Shown in pieces: positions 29,374-37,364 of a stretch of DNA of 64,000 nt. A program made the translations under genes and the position numbers. How positions within the stretch are numbered: the stretch's first letter is position 1; each line of letters opens with the position of its first letter. Location: NCBI RefSeq assembly GCF_030209445.1, contig NZ_JARVSD010000007.1:248001-312000 (forward strand), in the 5' to 3' direction. The notes under the pieces are model-generated. The model was not told the DNA's origin. It saw only the letters and a list, made by a program, of their open reading frames with translations, and searched no databases. Source of the DNA: Promicromonospora sp. MEB111 (GTDB lineage Bacteria > Actinomycetota > Actinomycetes > Actinomycetales > Cellulomonadaceae).

Positions 29374-30387
29374 TCACTCCTCGGTCTTGGGCAGGCCGGG
29401 CGGGTTGGTCTCGGAGCGGTCCACGGCCTCGACCTCGAGGCCCCAGCGCTCCAGCACCTGCTGGTAGGACCCGTCCTCGATGGCGTGGTTGAGGGCAGCG
29501 GTGACCGCCTCGGCGGCGCCGGCGCCCTTCTTGGTGGCGACCGCGATCTGCGCCGTGTCGGGCCAGCCGCCGTTCAGGGTGCCGACCACCTTGAAGTCCT
29601 CCGGGGAGACCGCGGCCTGGTAGGCGAGCACGGCGTTGGGCCCCACGTAGGCCTCGACGCGGCCCGACTGGAGGGCGAGCAGCACGTCGGAGAGCTGCTC
29701 GTAGTACTCGGGTCCCTGGATGGGCTCCAGGCCGTCGGCCTGGTTGAGGCGGTCCCACTCGAGCAGGATCTTCTCCTGGTTGGTCCCGGAGCCGACGCCG
29801 ACGACCTTGCCCGCGATGTCCTCGCGCTTCTCGATCGTCAGGTCGGAGTCGGCGGCCGTGAGCCAGCCGAGCTCGTCGACGCGGTAGCTGGAGAAGTCGA
29901 TGGTCTCCTTGCGCTCCTCGGTCACGGTGATGTTGGAGATGACGGCGTCGACGTCGCCCGACTGGAGGGCGAGCGGCCAGTCGGCCCAGGCCTTCACCTC
30001 GAGCTTCACGTCCTTGCCGAGGGCGTCGGCGACGAGCTGCGCGATGTCGGTCTCGTGGCCGATCGGCGTCTTGTCGTCGTCGGCGAGGAAGACCAGGGGC
30101 GGGGAGCCGCTGGCGCTCACGGCGACGGTGATCTCGTCCTTGTCGGCCCACTCGTCCGGCAGCAGCGCGACGGCCTCGGCGGACTCGGTGGTGCGGACGC
30201 GGTCCTGGTCGGGGCTGGTGCTGACCTGCAGGCCGGCCGACTCGGGGGCGTTCTCGGCGAGGCCGGCGGCGTCGTCCGCCTCGGGCCGTTCGGTGCTGGC
30301 GGCCGAGCAGGCGGCCGTCAGGGCGAGCAGCGGTACGGCGGCCAGGGCGAGCAGACGGGTGCGGACGGCTCGTCGGGAGACGGTCAC
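29374..30387 (-). CDS. Amino-acid-type ABC transporter solute-binding lipoprotein
   Basis: A family-3 periplasmic-type binding protein (337 aa). It has a lipoprotein signal peptide with basic start, hydrophobic core and lipobox LTAAC (Cys27). The family-3 domain shows IGHETDIAQLVADALG, the ALQSGDVDAVISNITVTEERKETIDFS motif and a second lobe ending in NHAIEDGSYQQVLERWGLE. Its likely ligands are polar or sulfur amino acids. The start is GTG 30387, with AGAGGA 6 nt upstream; the longer frame upstream is Pro/Thr-rich and rejected. It lies 98 bp after the ATPase gene. Confidence 0.9.
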   Translation of the reverse strand: MTVSRRAVRTRLLALAAVPLLALTAACSAASTERPEADDAAGLAENAPESAGLQVSTSPDQDRVRTTESAEAVALLPDEWADKDEITVAVSASGSPPLVFLADDDKTPIGHETDIAQLVADALGKDVKLEVKAWADWPLALQSGDVDAVISNITVTEERKETIDFSSYRVDELGWLTAADSDLTIEKREDIAGKVVGVGSGTNQEKILLEWDRLNQADGLEPIQGPEYYEQLSDVLLALQSGRVEAYVGPNAVLAYQAAVSPEDFKVVGTLNGGWPDTAQIAVATKKGAGAAEAVTAALNHAIEDGSYQQVLERWGLEVEAVDRSETNPPGLPKTEE

Positions 30388-30485
30388 GGTAGTTCCTCTC
30401 GGGGCAGTTTCCGGGGCGGGCTCCCGGGCTGGGGTGGGGGTCGGGAACGGGGTCTGGGACGGAACGGGGGTCGGGTGCCTGCGGG

Positions 30486-31250
30486 TCACAGGACCTTCTC
30501 CAGGAAGGCTCTGGTCCGGTCGCTGGCGGGGTTGTCGAGCACGGCGTCGGGCGGTCCCTGCTCGACCACGACGCCCTCGTCCATGAAGACGACGGTGTCC
30601 GCGATCTCGCGGGCGAAGCCCACCTCGTGGGTGACGACGACGAGCGTGGTGCCGGTGCCGGCGAGCTCCTTGATCACGCCGAGCACCTCGCCGACGAGCT
30701 CGGGGTCGAGCGCGGAGGTGGGCTCGTCGAAGAGCACGACCGCGGGCCGCAGGGCCAGGGCGCGGGCGATGGCCACCCGCTGCTGCTGACCACCGGAGAG
30801 CTGCCGGGGCCGGGCGTCGGCCCGGTCGGCCAGCCCGACCCGGGCCAGCAGCTCGCGCGCCTCCGCCTCTGCCTCGGCGCGCGGCCGGCCCTGCGCGTAG
30901 ATCGGCGCCTCGACGACGTTCTCCAGCACGGTGAGGTGCGGGAACAGGTTGAAGTTCTGGAACACGAACCCGATCCGGGTGCGCCGGCGCAGGATCTCGC
31001 GCTCGGTGAGCTCCCGGAGGGTGTTGCCGTGCCGGGCGTACCCGATGAGCTCGCCGTCCAGGGAGACGAAACCGCGGTCCACCTTCTCCAGGTGGTTGAT
31101 GGCGCGCAGCAGGGTCGACTTGCCCGACCCGGACGGCCCGATGACGGCGGCAACCTCACCCGGCCGGACGGTCAGGTCCACGCCGCGCAGGGCCTCCAGC
31201 AGGCCGAACGACTTGTGCACACCCCGGATCTCCAGCAGTCCGCCGGTCAT
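30486..31250 (-). CDS. Polar amino-acid-type ABC transporter ATPase
   Basis: A 254-residue ATPase of the HisP/GlnQ class. It has Walker A GPSGSGKST, the Q-loop FQNFNLFPHLTVLENV, the signature LSGGQQQRVAIARAL, Walker B VVLFDEPTSALDPE and the switch His in VVTHEVGFA. The ATG at 31250 overlaps the permease stop (ATGA). Together with the adjacent permease and binding protein it forms one importer, comparable to cystine or S-methylcysteine transporters of the Tcy type; that substrate is inferred. Confidence 0.93.
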   Translation of the reverse strand: MTGGLLEIRGVHKSFGLLEALRGVDLTVRPGEVAAVIGPSGSGKSTLLRAINHLEKVDRGFVSLDGELIGYARHGNTLRELTEREILRRRTRIGFVFQNFNLFPHLTVLENVVEAPIYAQGRPRAEAEAEARELLARVGLADRADARPRQLSGGQQQRVAIARALALRPAVVLFDEPTSALDPELVGEVLGVIKELAGTGTTLVVVTHEVGFAREIADTVVFMDEGVVVEQGPPDAVLDNPASDRTRAFLEKVL

Positions 31251-32323
31251 GCGGCACCTCCTCGCGGAGCGACCCAGCGCCCCACCCGGACGCGCGCAGC
31301 GAAGGCGGGCGGGACGCCGTCGGGCACGGGGGCGCCGGTGAGGCGCGACCAGCCGACCTGGATCTCCCACCGCACGCGCTGGACGGGCGTGGGCGGCAGG
31401 GTGCGCAGGGCGCCCTTGGCGTAGTGCCGCTCCACGTAGTACTGGACCACCGTGATGAGCGTGGTCAGCGCGAGGTACCAGATGGCGGCGACGATGAGCA
31501 GCGGCACCACCCGGCCGTTGCGGCCGTAGATGACGCTCACGATGTAGAACAGCTCGCCGTACGCCAGCACGTACACGATCGAGGTGCCCTTGAGCAGGCC
31601 GATCACCTCGTTCACCGCGGTGGGCACGATGGACCGCATCGCCTGCGGCAGGATGATCCGCCGCACCTGGCGGTGGCGCGGGATGCCCAGCGACGCCGCG
31701 GCCTCGTGCTGGCCCTGGTCGACGCCGAGGATGCCCGCCCGCACGATCTCCGCGCTGTACGCCGCCTGCGACAGCCCGAGGCCCAGGATCGCGGCCCAGA
31801 ACTTGTCGATCAGGTCGAGCGTGTCGAAGAACAGGAACTCCGGCCCGAACGGGATGCCGAGGCTCAGCACCGGGTAGAGGTAGGCGAGGTTGTACCAGAG
31901 CAGGAGCTGCAGCAGCAGCGGCACCGACCGGAACACCCACGTGTAGGCCCACGAGACGGCCTGCAGCAGCGGCGATCGCGACAGCCGCATCAGGGCCAGC
32001 ACCGTGCCGAGCGCGAAGCCCACGACGGACGCCGTCGCCGTGAGCCGCACCGTGGCCCACGCCCCCTCCAGGATCGAGGGCCACGTGAGGTAGCGGGCCA
32101 CGACGTCCCACTCCCAGCGGTCGTTGGTGACCAGGGAGGAGACGACCATGGCCAGCAGCACGCCCACCACGGCGGTCGCGATCCAGCGGCCCGGGTGCCG
32201 GGCCGCGACCACGCGCAGGTCCTCGTCGGCGGGCCCTGCCTGCGCCGGACCGTCCCCGCCCGGCGGCAGGCCGGGTGGCGGGTACAGGAGGCGGGACTCG
32301 CCCTCGGCCAGGTCGGCGCTCAT
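31247..32323 (-). CDS. Polar amino-acid-type ABC transporter permease
   Basis: A 358-residue HisM/GlnP-class permease. A 60-residue cytosolic extension is followed by a membrane helix, the family start ILEGAWATVRLTATASVVGFALG and the EAA-loop EAAASLGIPRHRQVRRIILPQAMRSIVP. The C-terminal 50 residues after the last helix are basic and unusual. ATG 32323 overlaps the GNAT stop (ATGA) and fits the pattern of this operon; a GTG four codons upstream is possible but has no usable SD. Confidence 0.9.
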   Translation of the reverse strand: MSADLAEGESRLLYPPPGLPPGGDGPAQAGPADEDLRVVAARHPGRWIATAVVGVLLAMVVSSLVTNDRWEWDVVARYLTWPSILEGAWATVRLTATASVVGFALGTVLALMRLSRSPLLQAVSWAYTWVFRSVPLLLQLLLWYNLAYLYPVLSLGIPFGPEFLFFDTLDLIDKFWAAILGLGLSQAAYSAEIVRAGILGVDQGQHEAAASLGIPRHRQVRRIILPQAMRSIVPTAVNEVIGLLKGTSIVYVLAYGELFYIVSVIYGRNGRVVPLLIVAAIWYLALTTLITVVQYYVERHYAKGALRTLPPTPVQRVRWEIQVGWSRLTGAPVPDGVPPAFAARVRVGRWVAPRGGAA

Positions 32324-32949
32324 GTCGTCAGCCACTTCTCGAAGGGGAGCGGGCCGAACGGCTGCTCGACCGCGGGGTCGGCGGGCTCGCCGGCGGCGGC
32401 CGCGGTGAGCGGCGTGTAGCCCGTGGCGCGGTAGAGCCCGGCCGCCTCCGGCTGACGCGGGCCCGTGGTCAGGTAGAGCCGCGGGTAGCCCAGGTCGCGG
32501 GCCCGCGTCTCGAGCTCGGACAGCACCCGCCGGGCCAGACCGCGGCGCCGGTGCGCGTCGTGGGTCCAGATGCGCTTGAGCTCGGCCGTGGGGACGGCCG
32601 GGACGCCGTCCGCGTCCCGGGCGTCGGCGCGCGCCAGGCGCGCGGTCTCCCCCAGCTCGGGCTCCAGCCGACGGCGGAACGCGCCGCCCGCCACCGGCTC
32701 GCCGTGCTCCAGGAGCAGCACCAGGGCGCCCACCGGCGGGGCGAACTCGTCGGCCGCGTAGTGCGTCATCTCGGCCTGGTGCTGCTCCTCGGTCAGCAGG
32801 TCGTGGTACCGGGTGCGGTACTCGACCGACAGGCCCGCCAGCAGCGGCTCGACCAGCGGGTCGGACAGGCGCACGTCGCGGACCTCCAACCCGCTCGGTG
32901 CGTCCGGGGCGGTGGACGACGGGTGCGGCCCCGCGGAGAGGGCGGTCAT
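32320..32949 (-). CDS. GNAT-family N-acetyltransferase
   Basis: A 209-residue GNAT protein. The acetyl-CoA pyrophosphate-binding motif is RRRGLARRVLSELETRARDLGY, followed by LYLTTGPRQPEAAGLYRATGYTP. The N-terminal 25 residues are low-complexity. In Bacillus, GNAT enzymes of the SnaA/SnaB type N-acetylate S-alkylcysteines before an LLM monooxygenase acts, and a similar role is inferred here from the linkage to an amino-acid importer and four LLM enzymes. Its start and stop overlap its neighbours by 4 bp each. Confidence 0.88.
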   Translation of the reverse strand: MTALSAGPHPSSTAPDAPSGLEVRDVRLSDPLVEPLLAGLSVEYRTRYHDLLTEEQHQAEMTHYAADEFAPPVGALVLLLEHGEPVAGGAFRRRLEPELGETARLARADARDADGVPAVPTAELKRIWTHDAHRRRGLARRVLSELETRARDLGYPRLYLTTGPRQPEAAGLYRATGYTPLTAAAAGEPADPAVEQPFGPLPFEKWLTT

Positions 32950-33803
32950 CGTGGTGCCTTCTCGCCCGCGGTGACGGCGAACGGCAGGTGGTTGCCCGCC
33001 AGCGGGGCGGGGCACGTGCCGAACCGCGTGAACGCGTACGGCAGGTTCACCGCCCGGTTCAGGTCCAGGCGCAGCGTGCCGGAGGCTGGCCCGTCGGCGT
33101 CGTCCGCCGTCGTCCCCGGGACCGGGACCCGCAGGACCCGCCACGGCGCGACCTCGTCGGACTCGTCGGTGAACAGGAGGGCCGGCTCGGTGCTGCTGCC
33201 GGTCAGCGCCAGGGTGGTGACCGTCCCGGCGTGGGCGACGTCCACCTCGCCGAACACCTCGACGTGGTGCACCAGGCGGGGCTGCGCCGCGCCCACGGTC
33301 ACCGCGTCGGGCTCGTCGTACCAGCGCACGGGCACGTCCAGCACCCAGGCCGGGTCGTGGTCGAACGCGGGAACGCCGTCGAACTCCGCGCGGGTGGCCG
33401 CCTCCGGGTCTCGCGGCCGCACCCCGTACCGGCCGGTGCGCAGCACCACCTCGACCGCCACCTCGTGCTCGGCGCCGGCCGCGCGGCCCTCGGGCAGGAA
33501 CGTGCCCAGGATCTGGCTGCGGCCCTCGCCCACGACGATCGACGTCGGCCCGTCGGGCTCGACGTGCTCCCCCACCAGACTGGCCGTGTCGCCGGACGCC
33601 GGACGGGTGAACAGCGTCCGGTCGTCGACCCACCACTCGCCGGGCAGCCCCGGCAGGCGCGACGGCGTGGCCGTGGGCCACAGCAGCGCCGCCGGAGTCA
33701 GCCAGCCGTGGGGCTTGCGCAGCTCGCGCTCGCGGGCGGCCCGCCACGCGGCGTGCTCGCGCGCGGCGGCGTCGGCGTCGGGCGGGCTCAGTACCTCGGT
33801 CAT
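32946..33803 (-). CDS. DUF1684 protein, operonic copy
   Basis: A 285-residue DUF1684 protein with the complete family signature: LRLDLNRAVNLPYAFTRFGTCPAPLAGNHLPFAVTAGEK split over about residues 245-283, retaining the Cys that the second copy lacks. Its function is unknown; it is probably soluble and beta-rich with no signal peptide. It is sandwiched with ATGA overlaps between the dipeptide ATPase and the GNAT gene, so it should be made in step with the importers and enzymes. Confidence 0.88.
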   Translation of the reverse strand: MTEVLSPPDADAAAREHAAWRAARERELRKPHGWLTPAALLWPTATPSRLPGLPGEWWVDDRTLFTRPASGDTASLVGEHVEPDGPTSIVVGEGRSQILGTFLPEGRAAGAEHEVAVEVVLRTGRYGVRPRDPEAATRAEFDGVPAFDHDPAWVLDVPVRWYDEPDAVTVGAAQPRLVHHVEVFGEVDVAHAGTVTTLALTGSSTEPALLFTDESDEVAPWRVLRVPVPGTTADDADGPASGTLRLDLNRAVNLPYAFTRFGTCPAPLAGNHLPFAVTAGEKAPR

Positions 33804-35581
33804 GTCAGGTCCTTCCGGTCGGGGTGCTGCGCAGCGGTGCGGGCACCGGGGATCGCCGCGATCAGCTCCGCGGTGTACGGGTGGGCGGGGTGGTCGAACA
33901 CGCGGCCGACGGGTCCGGTCTCCACGAGCCGGCCGTCGCTCATGACGCCGACGTGGTCGGCGACCTGCCGCACCACCCCCAGGTCGTGCGAGATGAACAG
34001 GTAGGTGAGGCCACGCTCCGCGCGCAGCCGGGCCAGCAGCTCCAGCACCCGGGCCTGCACGGAGACGTCGAGCGCGGAGGTCGGCTCGTCCAGCACGAGC
34101 AGCTCCGGGTCGAGCGCCAGCGCCCGCGCGATGGCCACCCGCTGGCGCTGCCCGCCCGACAGCTCGGCCGGCCGCCGTCGGGCCAGGTCCGGCGAGAGGT
34201 GCACCTGCTGCAGGAGCTGCGCCACCCGCTCGCGCCGCTCGGCGCGGTCGCCCACGCGGTGCGCGCGCAGCGGCTCCTCCACCACGGCGGCGACCGTGAA
34301 GCGCGGGTCGAGGGACGAGTACGGGTCCTGGTGCACGAGCTGGGTACGACGGCGGGTCGCCCGGTCGGCGCCGACGGGCGCGCCGTCCAGCTCGACCGCG
34401 CCGGCGTCGGGCCGCTCCAGGCCGAGCACCAGGCGCGCCGTGGTCGACTTGCCCGACCCCGACTCCCCCACCAGGGCGAACGCGGAGCCCCGCGGGACGG
34501 CGAACGACACGTCGTCGACGGCGCGCAGCCGCTCGCGGCGGTCCAGGCGGAACTCCTTGACGAGCCCGCGGACCTCCAGGAGGGCGGGTGTGGCCCCAGG
34601 GCCCGGGTCGGTGCCTGGGTCGGTCCTGGCCACGGCGGTGCCGGTGGCGGTTCCTGCGACGGCGCCCGCCCCGCTCGGGGCTGTGTCGTCGGGCGCCCCG
34701 GGCTCCGGACCGGCGTCCGGCGCCGACGCGCTTGGCACATTATTTCTGCCGGGCACCGCCGCGACGAGCTCCCGCGTGTACGGGTGCTCGGGCGCGCCCA
34801 GCACCCGGGCGGCCGGCCCCTCCTCGACCACCACGCCGTCCTTGAGCACGACCACCCGGTCGGCCCGGTCGGCGGCCACGGCGAGGTCGTGCGTGATGAG
34901 CAGCACCGCCGTTCCAGCGCGGCCGGTGAGGTCCGCGAGCAGGTCGAGCACCCGCCGCTGCACCGTCACGTCCAGGGCCGACGTCGGCTCGTCCGCGATG
35001 ACCAGCTCCGGCTCGCACGCCATGGCGATGCCGACGAGCACCCGCTGCCGCATGCCGCCGGAGAGCTGGTGCGGGTACTGCCGGGCCCGCTCCCGCGGCC
35101 GGTCCAGCCCCACCTCGGCCAGGATCTCGACGGCCCGCTCCCGGGCGGCCCGCCGCGGCGTGCCGTGCACCACGAGCGCCTCGGCGACCTGCTCCCCCAC
35201 CCGCACCACGGGGTCGAGCGCGGTGCCCGGGTCCTGCGGCACGAACCCCACGCGCACGCCGCGCACGCGCCGCCACGCGTCGGGGAGCAGGCCGGTCAGC
35301 GGCGTGGGCCCCTCGCCGAGCGTCACCTCGCCCGCGGTGACGCGGCCGCCGTCGGGCAGCAGGCCGATCAGGGCGTGCGCCGTGGTGGACTTGCCGCTCC
35401 CGGACTCGCCGACCAGCGCGACCACCTCGCCGGGCCGCACGTCCAGGTCCACGCCGTGCACCACCTCGCGGTCGCCGTAGGCGACACGCAGGCCCCGCAC
35501 GCGCAGCGGGCCGCCCGACGGCGCGGGGTCGACCGGGCCCGTGGTGGTCGCGCCCGTGCCGGGCCGCGTCGTCAGCGTCAT
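33800..35581 (-). CDS. Dipeptide-type ABC transporter ATPase, two fused domains
   Basis: A 593-residue fusion of the DppD- and DppF-like ATPases. Domain 1 has Walker A GESGSGKST, signature LSGGMRQRVLVGIAMA and Walker B LVIADEPTSALD. Domain 2 has [24 protein letters not shown] and LLVLDEPTSALD. Both end in the oligopeptide-type zone HPYTREL / HPYTAEL. An Ala/Pro/Gly/Thr-rich linker of about 60 residues joins them. It energises the permeases encoded just upstream. The ATG at 35581 overlaps the DppC-like stop. Confidence 0.93.
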   Translation of the reverse strand: MTLTTRPGTGATTTGPVDPAPSGGPLRVRGLRVAYGDREVVHGVDLDVRPGEVVALVGESGSGKSTTAHALIGLLPDGGRVTAGEVTLGEGPTPLTGLLPDAWRRVRGVRVGFVPQDPGTALDPVVRVGEQVAEALVVHGTPRRAARERAVEILAEVGLDRPRERARQYPHQLSGGMRQRVLVGIAMACEPELVIADEPTSALDVTVQRRVLDLLADLTGRAGTAVLLITHDLAVAADRADRVVVLKDGVVVEEGPAARVLGAPEHPYTRELVAAVPGRNNVPSASAPDAGPEPGAPDDTAPSGAGAVAGTATGTAVARTDPGTDPGPGATPALLEVRGLVKEFRLDRRERLRAVDDVSFAVPRGSAFALVGESGSGKSTTARLVLGLERPDAGAVELDGAPVGADRATRRRTQLVHQDPYSSLDPRFTVAAVVEEPLRAHRVGDRAERRERVAQLLQQVHLSPDLARRRPAELSGGQRQRVAIARALALDPELLVLDEPTSALDVSVQARVLELLARLRAERGLTYLFISHDLGVVRQVADHVGVMSDGRLVETGPVGRVFDHPAHPYTAELIAAIPGARTAAQHPDRKDLT

Positions 35582-36402
35582 CGGTCCGTCCTCGTCTCGC
35601 GGGTGAGCGCCCGGCCGAGCACGCCGACGGCGAGCACGAACAGGGCGATGACCAGGCCCGGCAGCGTCGAGTACCACCAGGCGACGGCCAGGTAGTCGCG
35701 CCCCTCGGCCACCAGGGAGCCCCACTCGGGCGTGGGCGGCGTGGCGCCGTACCCGAGGAAGCTCAGGGCGGAGACCGCCAGGATCACCGCGCCGAGCTCG
35801 ACGGCCGCGAGCGCCAGCACGGGGCCGGCGGCGTTGGGCAGCACGTGCCGCAGCAGGACGGCGCCCCGGCCCGCCCCGGCGAGCCGGGCGGCCTCCACGT
35901 AGGTGGCGTGCCGTACCCGCAGCACCTGGCTGCGCATGACGCGGGCGAACGTGGCCACGGAGGCGACGCCCACGGCGATGGCCACCTTGACGGTGCCGAA
36001 GCCGAGCGCGGTCACGACGGCGAGCGACAGCAGCAGGCCGGGGATGGCGAGGAGCACGTCGGTGGCGCGCATGAGCGCGTCGTCGACGGGGCCGCCGAGG
36101 AAGCCGGCGAGCAGCCCGACGCCGGACCCGGCCACGAGGGCGACGCCGATCGCGAGCAGCGCGGCGCGTACCGACAGGCTCGTGCCGTGCACGGTGCGCG
36201 AGAACAGGTCGCGGCCGAGGTGGTCGGTGCCGAACCAGTGGGCGGCGCCGGGGGCCTGGAGCTTGTCCGCCGGGACGCCGGTGATCGGGTCCTGCCCCGT
36301 GAACAGACCGGGGACGAGCGCCCAGGCCAGGACGAGCACCACGATCACGAGCGCCACCAGCGCGGCGGGCCTCGTGCGCAGCAGGGCGAGCCCGCGGGTC
36401 AT
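35578..36402 (-). CDS. Dipeptide-type ABC transporter permease (DppC-like)
   Basis: A 274-residue permease. It has an N-terminal membrane helix, the conserved HWFGTDHLGRDLFSRTVHGTSLS loop that marks DppC/OppC proteins, and the EAA motif EAARLAGAGRGAVLLRHVLPNAAGP. Five further membrane helices follow. It starts at ATG 36402, overlapping the DppB-like stop, and ends overlapping the ATPase gene. Confidence 0.93.
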   Translation of the reverse strand: MTRGLALLRTRPAALVALVIVVLVLAWALVPGLFTGQDPITGVPADKLQAPGAAHWFGTDHLGRDLFSRTVHGTSLSVRAALLAIGVALVAGSGVGLLAGFLGGPVDDALMRATDVLLAIPGLLLSLAVVTALGFGTVKVAIAVGVASVATFARVMRSQVLRVRHATYVEAARLAGAGRGAVLLRHVLPNAAGPVLALAAVELGAVILAVSALSFLGYGATPPTPEWGSLVAEGRDYLAVAWWYSTLPGLVIALFVLAVGVLGRALTRETRTDR

Positions 36403-37364
36403 CGTGCGCCTCCCCCGGTGCGGCCGTGGGCGCCGGCGAGCACCCGCGGGTCGAGCAGGGGGTGCACGAGATCGACCAGGAGGCTGGTGAGCACGAACAC
36501 CGCTGCGGCGACGACCACGAGCCCCTGGACCACGGGGATGTCCTGCGTGGTCACGGCGTTCTCGACGAGCCGGCCGAAGCCCTGGCGGGAGAACACCGTC
36601 TCGACCACGACCGTGCCGCCGAGCAGGTTGCCCACGAGCACGCCGAGCACGGTGACGGTCGGCAGGGACCCGTTGCGCACCACGTGCGCGCCGAGCACCC
36701 GGGCCCGGCCGGAGCCCTTGGCGAACGCGGTCTCGACGTAGGGCGCGCGCCAGGCCTCGCGCAGGCCCTGGGAGAGCACCTGCGCGACGACGGCGGCGAG
36801 CCCGATCGCGAGCGTGACCGTGGGCAGCACCAGGGAGGCGAACCCCTCGTTGCCGACCGCCGGGAAGACGAACCAGGTGAACGAGAACAGGTGGAGCAGC
36901 ACGAGCCCGACCCAGAACCCGGGCACCGCGACACCGAGCGGCGGCAGGGCGAGCAGCAGGTCGCGCAGCCACGCGGCCCGGGTCCAGGACGCGAGCAGCG
37001 CGATCCCCACCCCGGCGACCAGGGCGAGCGCGAGCGCGAGGCCGGCGAGCTTCGCCGTCTCGGGGAACGCGTCCGCGATGAGGCCGGAGACGGGGGCGCC
37101 GCTGCTGATGGACGTGCCGAGGTCGCCCGTCAGCGTCCGGCCGAGCAGCGTGACGTACTGCTGGAGCGGGCCCTGGTCGAACCCGTAGCGCTCGCGCAGC
37201 TCGGCGACGCGCTCCGGGTCGACGCGCTCGCCCCCGGCGCCCTGGTCGAGCATGATCGCGACCGGGTCGCTGGGCAGCAGGTACAGGATCAGGTAGGAGA
37301 CGGTGAACGCCGCCCACAGGACCGCGACGGCGCCGGCGAGGCGGCGCAGCACGTAGGCGAGCAT
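36399..37364 (-). CDS. Dipeptide-type ABC transporter permease (DppB-like)
   Basis: A 321-residue DppB/OppB permease. It starts LAYVLRRLAGAVAVLWAAFTVSYLI and has the long extracytoplasmic region with LRERYGFDQGPLQQYVTLLGRTLTGDLGTS and the EAA loop YVETAFAKGSGRARVLGAHVVRNG. Start ATG 37364 shares a base with the binding-protein stop; a GTG immediately before it (37367) is equally possible. It pairs with the DppC-like protein. Confidence 0.93.
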   Translation of the reverse strand: MLAYVLRRLAGAVAVLWAAFTVSYLILYLLPSDPVAIMLDQGAGGERVDPERVAELRERYGFDQGPLQQYVTLLGRTLTGDLGTSISSGAPVSGLIADAFPETAKLAGLALALALVAGVGIALLASWTRAAWLRDLLLALPPLGVAVPGFWVGLVLLHLFSFTWFVFPAVGNEGFASLVLPTVTLAIGLAAVVAQVLSQGLREAWRAPYVETAFAKGSGRARVLGAHVVRNGSLPTVTVLGVLVGNLLGGTVVVETVFSRQGFGRLVENAVTTQDIPVVQGLVVVAAAVFVLTSLLVDLVHPLLDPRVLAGAHGRTGGGAR

